In this document: positions 33,858 through 42,685 of the stretch, in pieces | Numbering within the stretch: position 1 is the stretch's first letter | How the letters are laid out: every line of letters starts with the position of its first letter | Source: Serratia proteamaculans_D | GTDB lineage: Bacteria > Pseudomonadota > Gammaproteobacteria > Enterobacterales > Enterobacteriaceae | Assembly (NCBI RefSeq): GCF_049959315.1 | Contig: NZ_CP188201.1 | Reading direction: 5' to 3' (one strand) | Length of the DNA stretch: 64,000 nt | Made by a program: the position numbers and the translations under genes | The notes under the pieces: model-generated | Seen by the model: only the letters and a program-made list of their open reading frames with translations | Told to the model about the DNA's origin: nothing | The model's database searches: none

Positions 33858-34397
33858 TTATTTTTGCGGCGCGTTGTTGTGGTCCTGGTAGATCGGGTTG
33901 TGGAAAGGGACCAGTGCCAGCAGCAGAGCTTGATGGTAAACGCTGGTGCGGCTCAATCGCCCATCGGTAAAGATGCCAATAGCGCCACCCTGGCGTTTTA
34001 CTTCGGCATTGCCGGTGATGAGGGCCATTTCACTGCCCAATTCGCGGCCGGCGCGAATTCCTTGTAAAATCGTCTCCGGCAGCATCAGGCTGGCTGAGCG
34101 CGATTCGCCACGGGTCTGCGGGTTTTCCACCGTCATCCAGGCGAAAGTCATATTCTCTTCGATTCCTGCCTCCACGCCGACCCAAAAGTCGGCTTCCGGG
34201 CGTACCTGCCGTGCTTCCATAACACGCTGGCGTGCACCGGTGCGGGTTTCGAGATTACCTATGGGTTGCAGTGAAACGCCACTGGCGACGTCGACCGATT
34301 CAATGCGGCATTGGTCCTGGCCAAAAGTGTCCTCAAAGGCCAGTTGAATAGCCTTGATCTTTGCCGGGTTGGTAGTTGCAGCGACAACATGATACAT
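33858..34397 (-). CDS. yjjX: Inosine/xanthosine triphosphatase YjjX
   Basis: A 179-residue non-canonical purine NTPase that removes ITP and XTP. The N-terminal nucleotide loop ATTNPAKIKAI and the WVGVEAGIEE metal/substrate segment are typical of the YjjX/Maf-like ITPase fold, as is GAIGIFTDGRLSRTSVY. E. coli YjjX is of similar length. Divergent from gpmB, convergent with trpR, as in E. coli. Confidence 0.95.
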   Translation of the reverse strand: MYHVVAATTNPAKIKAIQLAFEDTFGQDQCRIESVDVASGVSLQPIGNLETRTGARQRVMEARQVRPEADFWVGVEAGIEENMTFAWMTVENPQTRGESRSASLMLPETILQGIRAGRELGSEMALITGNAEVKRQGGAIGIFTDGRLSRTSVYHQALLLALVPFHNPIYQDHNNAPQK

Positions 34398-34508
34398 AAC
34401 GGGTTTGGCATCCTTAAGCTAAGAGCCTATTCACTACGTCAGACGCTTGCGCAAGCGGCAGCTGACGACGATAAACTCAGGTTTCACGCAGTATAACGGA
34501 AAAGCAAA

Positions 34509-35156
34509 ATGTTACAGGTATACCTCGTTCGCCATGGCGAAACTCAATGGAATGCGGCTCGCCGCATCCAGGGTCAGTCGGACAGCCCGTTAACCGCTAA
34601 CGGTGAACATCAGGCTCGCCTGGTTGCCCAGCGCGTCAGCAAACAAGGCATCACGCACGTGATTACCAGCGATCTGGGGCGTACCCGCCGCACTGCGCAA
34701 ATCATCGCAGAGGCTTGCGGTTGCAAGGTGATAAACGATCCGCGTTTGCGTGAGTTGCATATGGGGGTGCTGGAAGAACGCTTAATCGACAGCCTGACGC
34801 CACAGGAAGAACAGTGGCGCAAACAGATGGTCGATGGTACTGCCGATGCCCGTATCCCTCAAGGTGAGTCAATGAGCGAGTTGGGCGACCGGATGCGCGA
34901 GGCATTGGAAAGTTGCCTGATGTTACCCGAGGGCAGCAAACCGCTGATTGTCAGCCATGGTATCGCTTTAGGCTGTCTGATCAGTACCGTGCTCGGGCTA
35001 CCGGCTTATGCCGAGCGCCGCCTGCGTTTACGCAACTGTTCACTGTCGCGAGTCGATCATCAGCAGAGCCCATGGTTGGCTTCTGGCTGGATCGTCGAAA
35101 CGGCGGGCGATGTCACACATCTGGACACGCCCGCGCTGGATGAACTGCAGCGTTAA
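34509..35156 (+). CDS. gpmB: Phosphoglycerate-mutase-like phosphatase GpmB
   Basis: A 215-residue histidine phosphatase. The LVRHGETQWN motif carries the phospho-accepting His9, and SHGIALGC the second catalytic histidine. E. coli GpmB (YtjC) has 215 residues. Despite its name it acts as a phosphatase in related bacteria, and its substrate is uncertain. Its stop overlaps the rob stop by 4 bases tail to tail (TTAA shared). Confidence 0.93.
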   Translation: MLQVYLVRHGETQWNAARRIQGQSDSPLTANGEHQARLVAQRVSKQGITHVITSDLGRTRRTAQIIAEACGCKVINDPRLRELHMGVLEERLIDSLTPQEEQWRKQMVDGTADARIPQGESMSELGDRMREALESCLMLPEGSKPLIVSHGIALGCLISTVLGLPAYAERRLRLRNCSLSRVDHQQSPWLASGWIVETAGDVTHLDTPALDELQR

Positions 35157-36022
35157 CGGCGGATCGGGATCAAATAGTCGCAGTTGATCTCGGTCGGCGG
35201 TTGGGGTGGCCGGCGGTCACCCTTGGGATAAAAGCGCTCAATATCGTGCCCTTTACGGCGCGTGAGTTTGAGTGCCGGCAAGCAGGTCCCATAAACGGTC
35301 AGAATAAAGTCCTGCAGACCAGAGGCCGGGCCTTCATAGCTGAACATCGCATACTCGCCACCTTGCAATACCAGCGGCTGTCCGGCCTGAATTTTCGCTG
35401 GTACGTGATGCGGTTCCAGCGCCGTGGTGTACAGCACTTCCTGCTCGTCATCCTTTTCCTGACTCGGACGTGAATGGTGCAGCCCGTACAATACCGGTGG
35501 CAGCGATTCCGCTTCGCCCAAATACTGGCGCCAGAACTGCGACCGCAATTCGGTACGGCAGTGGGAGATTTGCTCCAGCGTACAGGAATAGCTTTGAGTC
35601 AGGCCAATCAGATGCTGTTCCGGCATCGTGACAAACTCGGGTTGCGGCAGAGTAAAGGCACCCAGGCGGATTGGCGGACAAATGCCGAATGAGTTCCAGT
35701 CTTCCGCACGGCGATACAGTGCCGGCGTTTGCGCAAACTGTTTTTTAAATGCGCGGGTAAATGTCTGCTGCGAGTCGAAGCGATACTGTAAGGCTATATC
35801 CAGAATAGGTCGGCTGGTTAAACGTAGCGCCACCGCAGCCTTGGATAATCTCCTTGCCCGGATATAAGCGCCGATGGCGTTACCGGTAATATCTTTAAAC
35901 ATCCGTTGTAAATGCCATTTAGAGTAACCTGCTTTGGCCGCCACATTGTCCAGTGACAAAGGTTGGTCCAAATGGCTTTCCAGCCAGCTAAGCAGATCAC
36001 GAATAATACCGGCTTGATCCAT
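35153..36022 (-). CDS. rob: Right-origin-binding transcription activator Rob
   Basis: A 289-residue AraC/XylS protein, same length as E. coli Rob. Two helix-turn-helices lie in residues 1-105 (NVAAKAGYSKWHLQRMFK; ILDIALQYRFDSQQTFTRAFKK in parts); residues 120-289 form the GyrI-like ligand domain. It activates mar/sox/rob genes for drug, solvent and superoxide resistance when bile salts or fatty acids bind. GAGGAAG precedes the ATG. It is convergent with gpmB. Confidence 0.96.
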   Translation of the reverse strand: MDQAGIIRDLLSWLESHLDQPLSLDNVAAKAGYSKWHLQRMFKDITGNAIGAYIRARRLSKAAVALRLTSRPILDIALQYRFDSQQTFTRAFKKQFAQTPALYRRAEDWNSFGICPPIRLGAFTLPQPEFVTMPEQHLIGLTQSYSCTLEQISHCRTELRSQFWRQYLGEAESLPPVLYGLHHSRPSQEKDDEQEVLYTTALEPHHVPAKIQAGQPLVLQGGEYAMFSYEGPASGLQDFILTVYGTCLPALKLTRRKGHDIERFYPKGDRRPPQPPTEINCDYLIPIRR

Positions 36023-36364
36023 AGATCTTCCTCGTAGAGCTTTAGGGTAGGAACCCGAACTGTTTATTCATTACGCTGGTGCTTGCGCTATCAGACCAAT
36101 CCATGAGCCATTTTGCGTAGCACTCTTTGCCTCTTGCCGCTGTTGGGCAAGGGTTGGATAGGGGCACACCTTAAACGGGCGCAAAGATATAACGACGCCG
36201 CATAATAGCAATTTTTTTCCTCCGAGACTCTCAAAGATTTTTTTCACGCTCTGTGCTAAAAAGACGGGTGCGGACCAGAAAGATCCTTTTTCTGTGACCT
36301 AAAACATAAACAATATTGATTGCCGGTACCCATTTTTAGGATTTAGCCTATTGGAGTTAAGTGA
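36023..36364. other. Divergent gap between rob and creA
   Basis: 342 bp with both ribosome sites at its ends (GAGGAAG for rob, GGAG for creA). A small CTTGCC/GGCAAG stem occurs at 36133-36151. I could not place either promoter and see no gene or repeat. Confidence 0.6.
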
Positions 36365-36844
36365 ATGAAAAAAGGATGGTTATTTTTGTTTTGTTTAGTT
36401 TGCGCAACGGTAAATAGTGCGCAGGCAGAACAAGTTGGGTCGGTTGATACGGTATTTAAACTCTTTGGTCCGGACCATAAAATTGTGGTGGAAGCGTTCG
36501 ACGATCCTGATGTTAAAAATGTAACTTGTTATATCAGCCGGGCAAAAACCGGTGGCATCAAAGGCGGGCTGGGATTAGCGGAAGATACTGCGGATGCTGC
36601 CATTTCCTGCCAGCAGGTTGGGCCGATTGAGCTGAACGATAAAATCAAAAATGGTAAGGCGGAAGGGACGGTAGTGTTCCAGAAGCGAACGTCGCTGGTG
36701 TTCAAGAAATTGCAGGTGGTGCGTTTCTACGATGCTACCCGCAATGCATTGATTTATCTTAGCTATTCAGACCGTGTGGTGGATGGTTCACCGAAGAATG
36801 CGCTGAGCGCCGTGCCGATCATCCCCTGGGGTGAGGCAAAATAA
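36365..36844 (+). CDS. creA: CreA family periplasmic protein
   Basis: A 159-residue exported protein (E. coli 157) with a signal peptide cut near NSAQA (residue 21). The conserved core VDTVFKLFGPDHKIVVEAFD (in part), then CYISRAKTGGIKGGLGLAED, defines the CreA family, whose function is unknown. In E. coli it heads creABCD; here creB, creC and creD are absent and arcA follows, convergent, with a strong hairpin between. Confidence 0.94.
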   Translation: MKKGWLFLFCLVCATVNSAQAEQVGSVDTVFKLFGPDHKIVVEAFDDPDVKNVTCYISRAKTGGIKGGLGLAEDTADAAISCQQVGPIELNDKIKNGKAEGTVVFQKRTSLVFKKLQVVRFYDATRNALIYLSYSDRVVDGSPKNALSAVPIIPWGEAK

Positions 36845-36846
36845 GA

Positions 36847-36876
36847 TTTGGGGTTCTGCGGAACCCCAAATATTTT
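36847..36876. terminator. Bidirectional terminator between creA and arcA
   Basis: TTTGGGGTTC-TGCG-GAACCCCAAA is a perfect 10-bp stem (36847-36870) followed by TATTTT on the plus strand. It lies 3 bases after creA and 22 bases from the arcA stop. Confidence 0.85.
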
Positions 36877-36891
36877 AACGCGGGAGGAGGC

Positions 36892-37608
36892 TTACTCTTC
36901 CAGATCGCCGCAGAAACGGTAACCTTCACCGTGAATAGTCGCGATGATTTCCGGCGTGTCCGGCGTCGATTCGAAGTGCTTGCGGATGCGACGGATGGTC
37001 ACGTCCACGGTGCGGTCATGCGGCTTCAGCTCACGGCCGGTCATCTTCTTCAGCAGTTCGCCACGGGATTGGATCTTGCCCGGGTTTTCGCAGAAGTGCA
37101 GCATGGCGCGGAATTCACTGCGTGGCAGTTTGTATTGCTCGCCCGCAGGGCTGATCAGTGAGCGGCTGTTGATGTCCAGCTCCCAACCGTTGAACTTATA
37201 GCTTTCAACCAGGCGACGTTCTTCGCCGACGCTGCCCAGGTTCATGGTGCGTGACAGCAGATTACGTGCGCGAATGGTCAATTCACGCGGATTAAATGGC
37301 TTGGTGATGTAATCATCGGCACCGATTTCCAGGCCGAGGATCTTGTCAACTTCGTTATCACGGCCGGTCAGGAACATCAGCGCAACGCTGGCCTGTTCGC
37401 GCAATTCACGCGCCAGCAGCAGGCCATTTTTGCCTGGCAGATTGATGTCCATGATAACCAGATTGATATCATTTTCAGACAGGATGTTGTGCATCTCTGC
37501 ACCATCATTGGCTTCATGAACAACGTAGCCTTCCGCCTCGAAAATGCTCTTCAGGGTGTTACGAGTGACTAACTCGTCTTCGACAATCAGAATGTGCGGG
37601 GTCTGCAT
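36892..37608 (-). CDS. arcA: Aerobic respiration response regulator ArcA
   Basis: A 238-residue OmpR-type regulator. The receiver domain has acidic pocket Glu10/Asp11 and phospho-acceptor Asp54 (VIMDINLPGKNG); the C-terminal winged helix (about 135-235) has RTVDVTIRRIRKHF. Phosphorylated by ArcB under oxygen limitation, it represses aerobic metabolism. A 630-bp upstream region contains an FNR-like box and the yjjY relic on the other strand, so control by FNR, known in E. coli, is likely retained. Confidence 0.98.
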   Translation of the reverse strand: MQTPHILIVEDELVTRNTLKSIFEAEGYVVHEANDGAEMHNILSENDINLVIMDINLPGKNGLLLARELREQASVALMFLTGRDNEVDKILGLEIGADDYITKPFNPRELTIRARNLLSRTMNLGSVGEERRLVESYKFNGWELDINSRSLISPAGEQYKLPRSEFRAMLHFCENPGKIQSRGELLKKMTGRELKPHDRTVDVTIRRIRKHFESTPDTPEIIATIHGEGYRFCGDLEE

Positions 37609-37711
37609 ATATGCTACCTAAAATTGCCAACAAAATAGAAAATAGGAAGTACAGAAGTCTTTGTTTTCATAGCGGAGGGCAGAGATTAGCGCTCACGTTC
37701 CCTTCTACCCA

Positions 37712-37852
37712 ATGACTAAAGTACGTAAACTCGTTCTTGATGCACTTTCCATCCCATGTCAACAAGATCGCTAGCTTGGTTGGGGCGCTGTTCCTTACAA
37801 CCCCAAAGGTGCCAAAACGGTGCATATCCTAACCGTATTAACAGCAATATAA
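37712..37852 (+). pseudogene. yjjY: yjjY relic with an in-frame amber codon
   Basis: From ATG 37712 to TAA 37852 there are 46 codons plus stop, the length of E. coli YjjY as I remember it. The frame begins MTKVRKLVLDALSI (E. coli MTKVRNCVLDALSI) and ends HILTVLTAI (E. coli VILTILTAT), but codon 21 is TAG, leaving a 20-residue peptide. The gene lies on the strand opposite the arcA leader. Sequence kept at both ends may reflect regulatory DNA for arcA rather than a protein. Confidence 0.6.
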
Positions 37853-37893
37853 CAGTGCGCACCGAATTCATCACCCAACAAAACTAAGGTTTG

Positions 37894-37907
37894 TTGACAT
37901 ATATCAA
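37894..37907. promoter_or_regulatory. FNR-like box upstream of arcA
   Basis: TTGAC-ATAT-ATCAA differs by one base from the FNR consensus TTGAT-N4-ATCAA. It is 286 bp before the arcA start. A CAACAAA/TTTGTTG inverted repeat (37876-37896) abuts it. FNR activation of arcA is established in E. coli; this site is predicted. Confidence 0.6.
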
Positions 37908-38241
37908 ATTCAATTGTAGCACGTTAACAGTTTTGTGAAAAACACTTACAGAAATGCCAGCTTAAGTCACAGAAGCCTAAATTCTGTGTTCGATTCAGCA
38001 TTGAAGCGCCTAATGAGGTAGAATTATTGGCTTATTGAAAAAAGCCTTCTTTCAACGCTTTGATTAATAAGCGCAGTAAAACATAAGTAGCAATAATATG
38101 TATTACGAGCAATTTATCAGGGCAATAACCCATTTAGCCCTGTCTACCCTCGGTTTCGGGATTATTGTTGCGCAGATGTAAATATAATCAGACTATCCCA
38201 AACAGTCAAAAATACGCGATCTCTCATTTAGTGGAGTATTG

Positions 38242-38928
38242 ATGCAGCTTCATATTGTTTTAGTGGCTCCGGCGCGGCCGGAAAACGTCGGCGCTGCGGC
38301 GCGGGCAATGAAAACCATGGGCTTCACTTCGTTGCGCATTGTCGACAGCGAAGCGCACCTGCAGCCGGCGGCTCGCTGGGTGGCTCATGGGGCGGGGGAT
38401 ATCCTCGATGGCGTGCAGACTTTCGCCACTCTCGATCAGGCGCTGGCGGATGTGGATTTCACCGTTGCCACCACCGCCCGTAGCCGCGCGCGTTTCCATT
38501 ATTACTGTACGCCGCAGCAACTGTTGGGTCAGTTGAGTGAGCGTAGTCAGTGGGTGGGGCAGGCAGCCTTGGTGTTTGGCCGTGAAGATTCCGGCCTGAC
38601 CAACGAAGAGCTGGAGTTGGCCGATTTGCTGACCGGTGTGCCGATGCAGGCAGATTACCCTTCGCTGAACCTCGGCCAGGCGGTGATGGTGTATTGCTAT
38701 CAATTGTCGGAACTGATGAAGGTTGGCGCACCGCAGGAGCCAGTGGCTAATGAGGGCCAGCTTAAAGCACTACGTCAGCGTGCCGAGGGTTTGCTGGGGG
38801 CGTTGGGGGTGGGTGACGATCAAAAATTGCGCGATTGGCTGCACCAACGGCTTGGCACTTTACAGCAGCGCGATACGGCAATGCTGCATACTTTGCTGCA
38901 TGACATCGAAAAAAAACTGACGAAGTGA
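38242..38928 (+). CDS. yjtD: LasT/YjtD SpoU-type RNA methyltransferase
   Basis: A 228-residue SPOUT-fold protein of the TrmJ/LasT group, a predicted RNA 2'-O-methyltransferase. Motif 1 is VAPARPENVGAAARAMKTMGF, read in parts; the SAM-binding trefoil knot has ALVFGREDSGLTNEEL and YPSLNLGQAVMVY. The RNA target of LasT is not established. GGAG lies 5 bases before ATG 38242; a TTG one codon earlier is less likely. A TATAAT at 38183 may be its -10 box. Located between arcA and thrL as in E. coli. Confidence 0.93.
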   Translation: MQLHIVLVAPARPENVGAAARAMKTMGFTSLRIVDSEAHLQPAARWVAHGAGDILDGVQTFATLDQALADVDFTVATTARSRARFHYYCTPQQLLGQLSERSQWVGQAALVFGREDSGLTNEELELADLLTGVPMQADYPSLNLGQAVMVYCYQLSELMKVGAPQEPVANEGQLKALRQRAEGLLGALGVGDDQKLRDWLHQRLGTLQQRDTAMLHTLLHDIEKKLTK

Positions 38929-39072
38929 TACCCGCAAACATGGCTACCCAGGCAGTGTGATCCACTGCAAAACTGCCGCCTGTCTGTCTTTTTATCCTGT
39001 CATTTGGCTTTTCGACTGTCGCATTGCTCAGTTGCACCACTGGGCAATAAACAAGCAAAAACAAGAAATAAT

Positions 39073-39100
39073 TTGACTTGGGATAGCGATTGCTTTAACC
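39073..39100 (+). promoter_or_regulatory. Promoter of the thr operon
   Basis: TTGACT at 39073-39078 and the CTTTAACC stretch at 39093-39100 match the E. coli thr promoter region as I remember it, including the downstream CAATAG. The exact -10 register is uncertain. Confidence 0.6.
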
Positions 39101-39140
39101 AATAGAGGGGACAGAGTATTTAATGAGACAGACAGAAAAA

Positions 39141-39209
39141 ATGCGAAATATCAGCCTGAACACAACAATTATTACCACCACCGATACCACAGGTAACGGG
39201 GCGGGCTGA
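39141..39209 (+). CDS. thrL: thr operon leader peptide
   Basis: A 22-residue leader, MRNISLNTTIITTTDTTGNGAG, with 7 Thr and 3 Ile codons and the same TTGNGAG end as E. coli thrL (21 residues). Ribosome stalling at these codons when threonyl- or isoleucyl-tRNA is scarce prevents the downstream terminator from forming. An in-frame ATG at 39123 could extend it to 28 residues and has its own purine-rich upstream sequence, so the start is uncertain. An aspartate interrupts the threonine run. Confidence 0.9.
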   Translation: MRNISLNTTIITTTDTTGNGAG

Positions 39210-39230
39210 CGCGTACAGGAAACAAAAGAA

Positions 39231-39265
39231 AAAAGCCCGCACCTAACCAGTGCGGGCTTTTTTTT
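39231..39265 (+). terminator. thr operon attenuator
   Basis: AGCCCGCAC (39234-39242) pairs with GTGCGGGCT (39250-39258), followed by eight T residues. It lies between thrL and thrA and is nearly identical to the E. coli thr attenuator. Confidence 0.95.
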
Positions 39266-39291
39266 CGGCTTAAATTCGGGAGAGACAAGAA

Positions 39292-41751
39292 ATGCGAGTG
39301 CTGAAATTTGGCGGAACCTCGGTAGCGAATGCAGAACGTTTTCTGCGCGTCGCCGACATCATGGAAAGTAACGCACGTCAGGGACAGGTGGCCACGGTCT
39401 TGTCCGCTCCGGCTAAAATCACCAACCACCTGGTGGCGATGATTGATAAAACGGTAGCGGGGCAGGACATTCTGCCAAATATGAGCGATGCAGAACGTAT
39501 CTTTGCCGACCTGCTGAGCGGCCTGGCACAGGCGTTGCCCGGCTTTGAATACGATCGTCTCAAGACGCTGGTGGACCAGGAGTTTTCTCAACTTAAACAG
39601 GTACTGCACGGCGTTGCGCTGCTGGGGCAATGCCCGGACAGCGTGAATGCGGCTATCATCTGCCGCGGAGAGAAGCTCTCCATCGCCATCATGGAAGGGG
39701 TGTTTCGCGCCAAAGGCTTCCCGGTTACGGTGATAAACCCAGTGGAGAAACTGCTGGCGCAGGGGCATTACCTGGAGTCCACGGTAGACATTGCCGAGTC
39801 CACACTGCGCATCGCCGCCGCAGCTATCCCGGCAGATCACATCGTGCTGATGGCCGGATTCACCGCCGGTAACGACAAAGGGGAACTGGTGGTGCTGGGC
39901 CGTAACGGCTCCGACTACTCTGCTGCGGTACTGGCAGCCTGCTTGCGCGCCGACTGCTGTGAGATCTGGACCGATGTCGACGGCGTTTATACTTGCGATC
40001 CGCGCACCGTGCCTGATGCCAGGTTGCTGAAGTCGATGTCGTATCAGGAAGCTATGGAGCTTTCCTATTTCGGCGCCAGCGTGCTTCATCCCCGTACTAT
40101 CGCCCCTATTGCCCAGTTCCAAATCCCTTGCCTGATCAAAAATACCGCCAACCCGCAGGCTCCGGGCACGCTGATTGGCGGCGAAAATCTGGATACCGAT
40201 ACGCCGGTAAAGGGCATCACCAATCTCAATAACATGGCGATGATCAACGTTTCTGGCCCAGGGATGAAGGGCATGATCGGCATGGCGGCGCGCGTGTTTG
40301 CCGTGATGTCCCGTGCCGGTATCTCGGTGGTGCTGATCACCCAGTCCTCTTCCGAATACAGCATCAGCTTCTGCGTACCGCAGAGTGAACTGCAGCGTGC
40401 TCGTCGCGCGTTGGAAGACGAATTCTATCTTGAATTGAAAGATGGCCTGCTGGAGCCGCTGGACGTAATGGAGCAGTTGGCGATTATCTCGGTCGTCGGC
40501 GATGGCATGCGCACCCTGCGCGGTATTTCGGCCAGCTTCTTCTCCGCCCTGGCGCGCGCCAACATCAACATTGTCGCTATTGCCCAGGGATCCTCCGAAC
40601 GTTCCATCTCGGTGGTGGTCAGCAACGACTCCGCCACCACCGGGGTTCGCGTCTGCCACCAAATGCTGTTCAACACCGATCAGGTGATTGAGGTGTTTGT
40701 TATCGGCGTTGGCGGCGTCGGCGGTGCGTTGATCGAACAGATCTACCGTCAGCAGCCATGGCTGAAGCAAAAGCATATCGACCTGCGGGTGTGCGGCATT
40801 GCCAATTCACGCGCCATGCTGACCAACATACACGGCATCGCGCTGGACAGTTGGCGTGATGAACTGGCCGGCGCGCAGGAGCCCTTCAACCTTGGCCGTC
40901 TGATCCGCCTGGTGAAGGAGTACCACCTGCTCAATCCGGTGATTGTTGATTGCACCTCCAGCCAGGCGGTGGCCGATCAATACGCCGATTTCCTGGCCGA
41001 TGGTTTCCACGTGGTGACTCCGAACAAAAAGGCCAACACTTCGTCGATGAACTACTACCAACAACTGCGTACCGCCGCGGCTGGTTCGCGTCGCAAGTTC
41101 CTGTACGACACCAACGTTGGTGCGGGGTTGCCGGTGATCGAAAACCTGCAAAACCTGCTGAACGCCGGTGACGAGCTGACGCGCTTCTCTGGCATTTTGT
41201 CCGGTTCGCTGTCGTTTATTTTCGGTAAGCTCGATGAGGGCATGTCGCTGTCGGCAGCGACCCTGGAGGCCAAAGCCAAGGGCTATACCGAGCCGGATCC
41301 GCGTGATGACCTTTCCGGTATGGATGTGGCGCGCAAGCTGTTGATCCTGGCGCGTGAGGCGGGTTACAAACTGGAATTGGCCGATATCGAGGTTGAGTCG
41401 GTGCTGCCACCTTCCTTTGACGCTTCCGGTGACGTGGAAACCTTTATGGCGCGCCTGCCGGAGCTGGATAAAGAGTACGCTCGCAACGTGGCCAATGCCA
41501 CCGAACAGGATAAGGTGTTGCGCTATGTAGGTGTGATCGAAAATGGCCGCTGCCAGGTGCGTATAGATGCGGTAGACGGCAACGATCCGTTGTATAAAGT
41601 GAAGAACGGCGAGAACGCCTTGGCTTTCTACAGCCGCTACTATCAGCCATTGCCGCTGGTGCTGCGCGGCTACGGTGCCGGTAACGATGTGACCGCCGCA
41701 GGGGTATTTGCCGACCTGTTGCGCACACTGTCATGGAAGTTGGGAGTTTAA
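39292..41751 (+). CDS. thrA: Bifunctional aspartokinase I / homoserine dehydrogenase I
   Basis: An 819-residue fusion enzyme (E. coli 820). Residues 1-250 are aspartokinase with KFGGTSVAN at 5-13; two ACT regulatory domains follow at about 310-460 (VSGPGMKGMIG; ISVVGDGMRTLRG); the C-terminal half is homoserine dehydrogenase with the Rossmann GVGGVGGALIEQ and the catalytic GTEPDPRDDLSGMD-type segment (YTEPDPRDDL). It commits aspartate to threonine and is feedback-inhibited by threonine. GGGAGAG precedes ATG 39292. Confidence 0.98.
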   Translation: MRVLKFGGTSVANAERFLRVADIMESNARQGQVATVLSAPAKITNHLVAMIDKTVAGQDILPNMSDAERIFADLLSGLAQALPGFEYDRLKTLVDQEFSQLKQVLHGVALLGQCPDSVNAAIICRGEKLSIAIMEGVFRAKGFPVTVINPVEKLLAQGHYLESTVDIAESTLRIAAAAIPADHIVLMAGFTAGNDKGELVVLGRNGSDYSAAVLAACLRADCCEIWTDVDGVYTCDPRTVPDARLLKSMSYQEAMELSYFGASVLHPRTIAPIAQFQIPCLIKNTANPQAPGTLIGGENLDTDTPVKGITNLNNMAMINVSGPGMKGMIGMAARVFAVMSRAGISVVLITQSSSEYSISFCVPQSELQRARRALEDEFYLELKDGLLEPLDVMEQLAIISVVGDGMRTLRGISASFFSALARANINIVAIAQGSSERSISVVVSNDSATTGVRVCHQMLFNTDQVIEVFVIGVGGVGGALIEQIYRQQPWLKQKHIDLRVCGIANSRAMLTNIHGIALDSWRDELAGAQEPFNLGRLIRLVKEYHLLNPVIVDCTSSQAVADQYADFLADGFHVVTPNKKANTSSMNYYQQLRTAAAGSRRKFLYDTNVGAGLPVIENLQNLLNAGDELTRFSGILSGSLSFIFGKLDEGMSLSAATLEAKAKGYTEPDPRDDLSGMDVARKLLILAREAGYKLELADIEVESVLPPSFDASGDVETFMARLPELDKEYARNVANATEQDKVLRYVGVIENGRCQVRIDAVDGNDPLYKVKNGENALAFYSRYYQPLPLVLRGYGAGNDVTAAGVFADLLRTLSWKLGV

Positions 41752-41752
41752 T

Positions 41753-42682
41753 ATGGTTAAGGTGTATGCGCCGGCCTCAATTGGTAACGTCAGCGTCGGT
41801 TTCGACGTTCTGGGTGCAGCGGTGTCGCCGATCGACGGGACCTTGCTGGGCGACTGCGTCAGTGTAGAGGCCGCCGAAACGTTCAGTTTGCAAAATGCCG
41901 GTCGCTTTGTCAGCAAGCTGCCGGACGATCCGAAAGAGAACATCGTTTACCAATGTTGGGAGCGCTTCTGCCAGGAAATCGGTCAGCAGATCCCGGTGGC
42001 GATGCGACTCGAGAAAAATATGCCGATCGGTTCAGGGCTGGGATCCAGCGCCTGCTCGGTGGTCGCCGGGTTGATGGCGATGAATGAGTTCTGCAACCGT
42101 CCGCTGGATAAAATGACGCTGCTGGGCCTGATGGGCGAGCTGGAAGGCCGCATCTCCGGCAGCGTGCATTACGATAACGTGGCGCCTTGCTACCTCGGCG
42201 GCCTGCAGTTGATGTTGGAAGAAGAAGGCTTCATCAGCCAGGAAGTGCCATGCTTTAAAGACTGGCTGTGGGTGATGGCCTATCCGGGCATCAAGGTATC
42301 CACCGCCGAAGCGCGTGCGATCCTGCCCGCGCAGTATCGTCGTCAGGACTGTATCAGCCACGGTCGCTATCTGGCGGGCTTTATCCATGCCTGCCATACC
42401 CAACAGCCGCGCCTGGCCTCCAAGCTGATGCAGGACGTGATTGCCGAGCCGTACCGCACCCGCCTGTTGCCGGGCTTTGCCGACGCACGCAAAGCCGCTC
42501 AGGATATCGGTGCCCTGGCTTGCGGTATTTCCGGTTCCGGTCCGACGCTGTTCGCCGTTTGTGATGACGGTGCAACGGCGCAACGTATGGCCGACTGGCT
42601 GACTAATCACTATCTGCAAAACGACGAAGGTTTTGTTCATATTTGCCGCCTGGATACCGCAGGCGCACGACTACTGGGATAA
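41753..42682 (+). CDS. thrB: Homoserine kinase
   Basis: A 309-residue GHMP kinase (E. coli 310) phosphorylating homoserine. The ATP loop PIGSGLGSSACSVV is at about 91-104 and the C-terminal GISGSGPTLFA motif is present. The ATG at 41753 is one base after the thrA stop, with GGGAG inside the end of thrA, so translation is coupled. The longer frame opening at 41708 overlaps thrA and was not used. Confidence 0.98.
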   Translation: MVKVYAPASIGNVSVGFDVLGAAVSPIDGTLLGDCVSVEAAETFSLQNAGRFVSKLPDDPKENIVYQCWERFCQEIGQQIPVAMRLEKNMPIGSGLGSSACSVVAGLMAMNEFCNRPLDKMTLLGLMGELEGRISGSVHYDNVAPCYLGGLQLMLEEEGFISQEVPCFKDWLWVMAYPGIKVSTAEARAILPAQYRRQDCISHGRYLAGFIHACHTQQPRLASKLMQDVIAEPYRTRLLPGFADARKAAQDIGALACGISGSGPTLFAVCDDGATAQRMADWLTNHYLQNDEGFVHICRLDTAGARLLG

Positions 42683-42685
42683 CGC

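Noticed and set aside
39172..40776. 534-codon minus-strand frame opposite thrL-thrA
   Set aside because: It is antisense to thrA and runs through the thr attenuator; composition (His- and Arg-rich) is that of a shadow frame.
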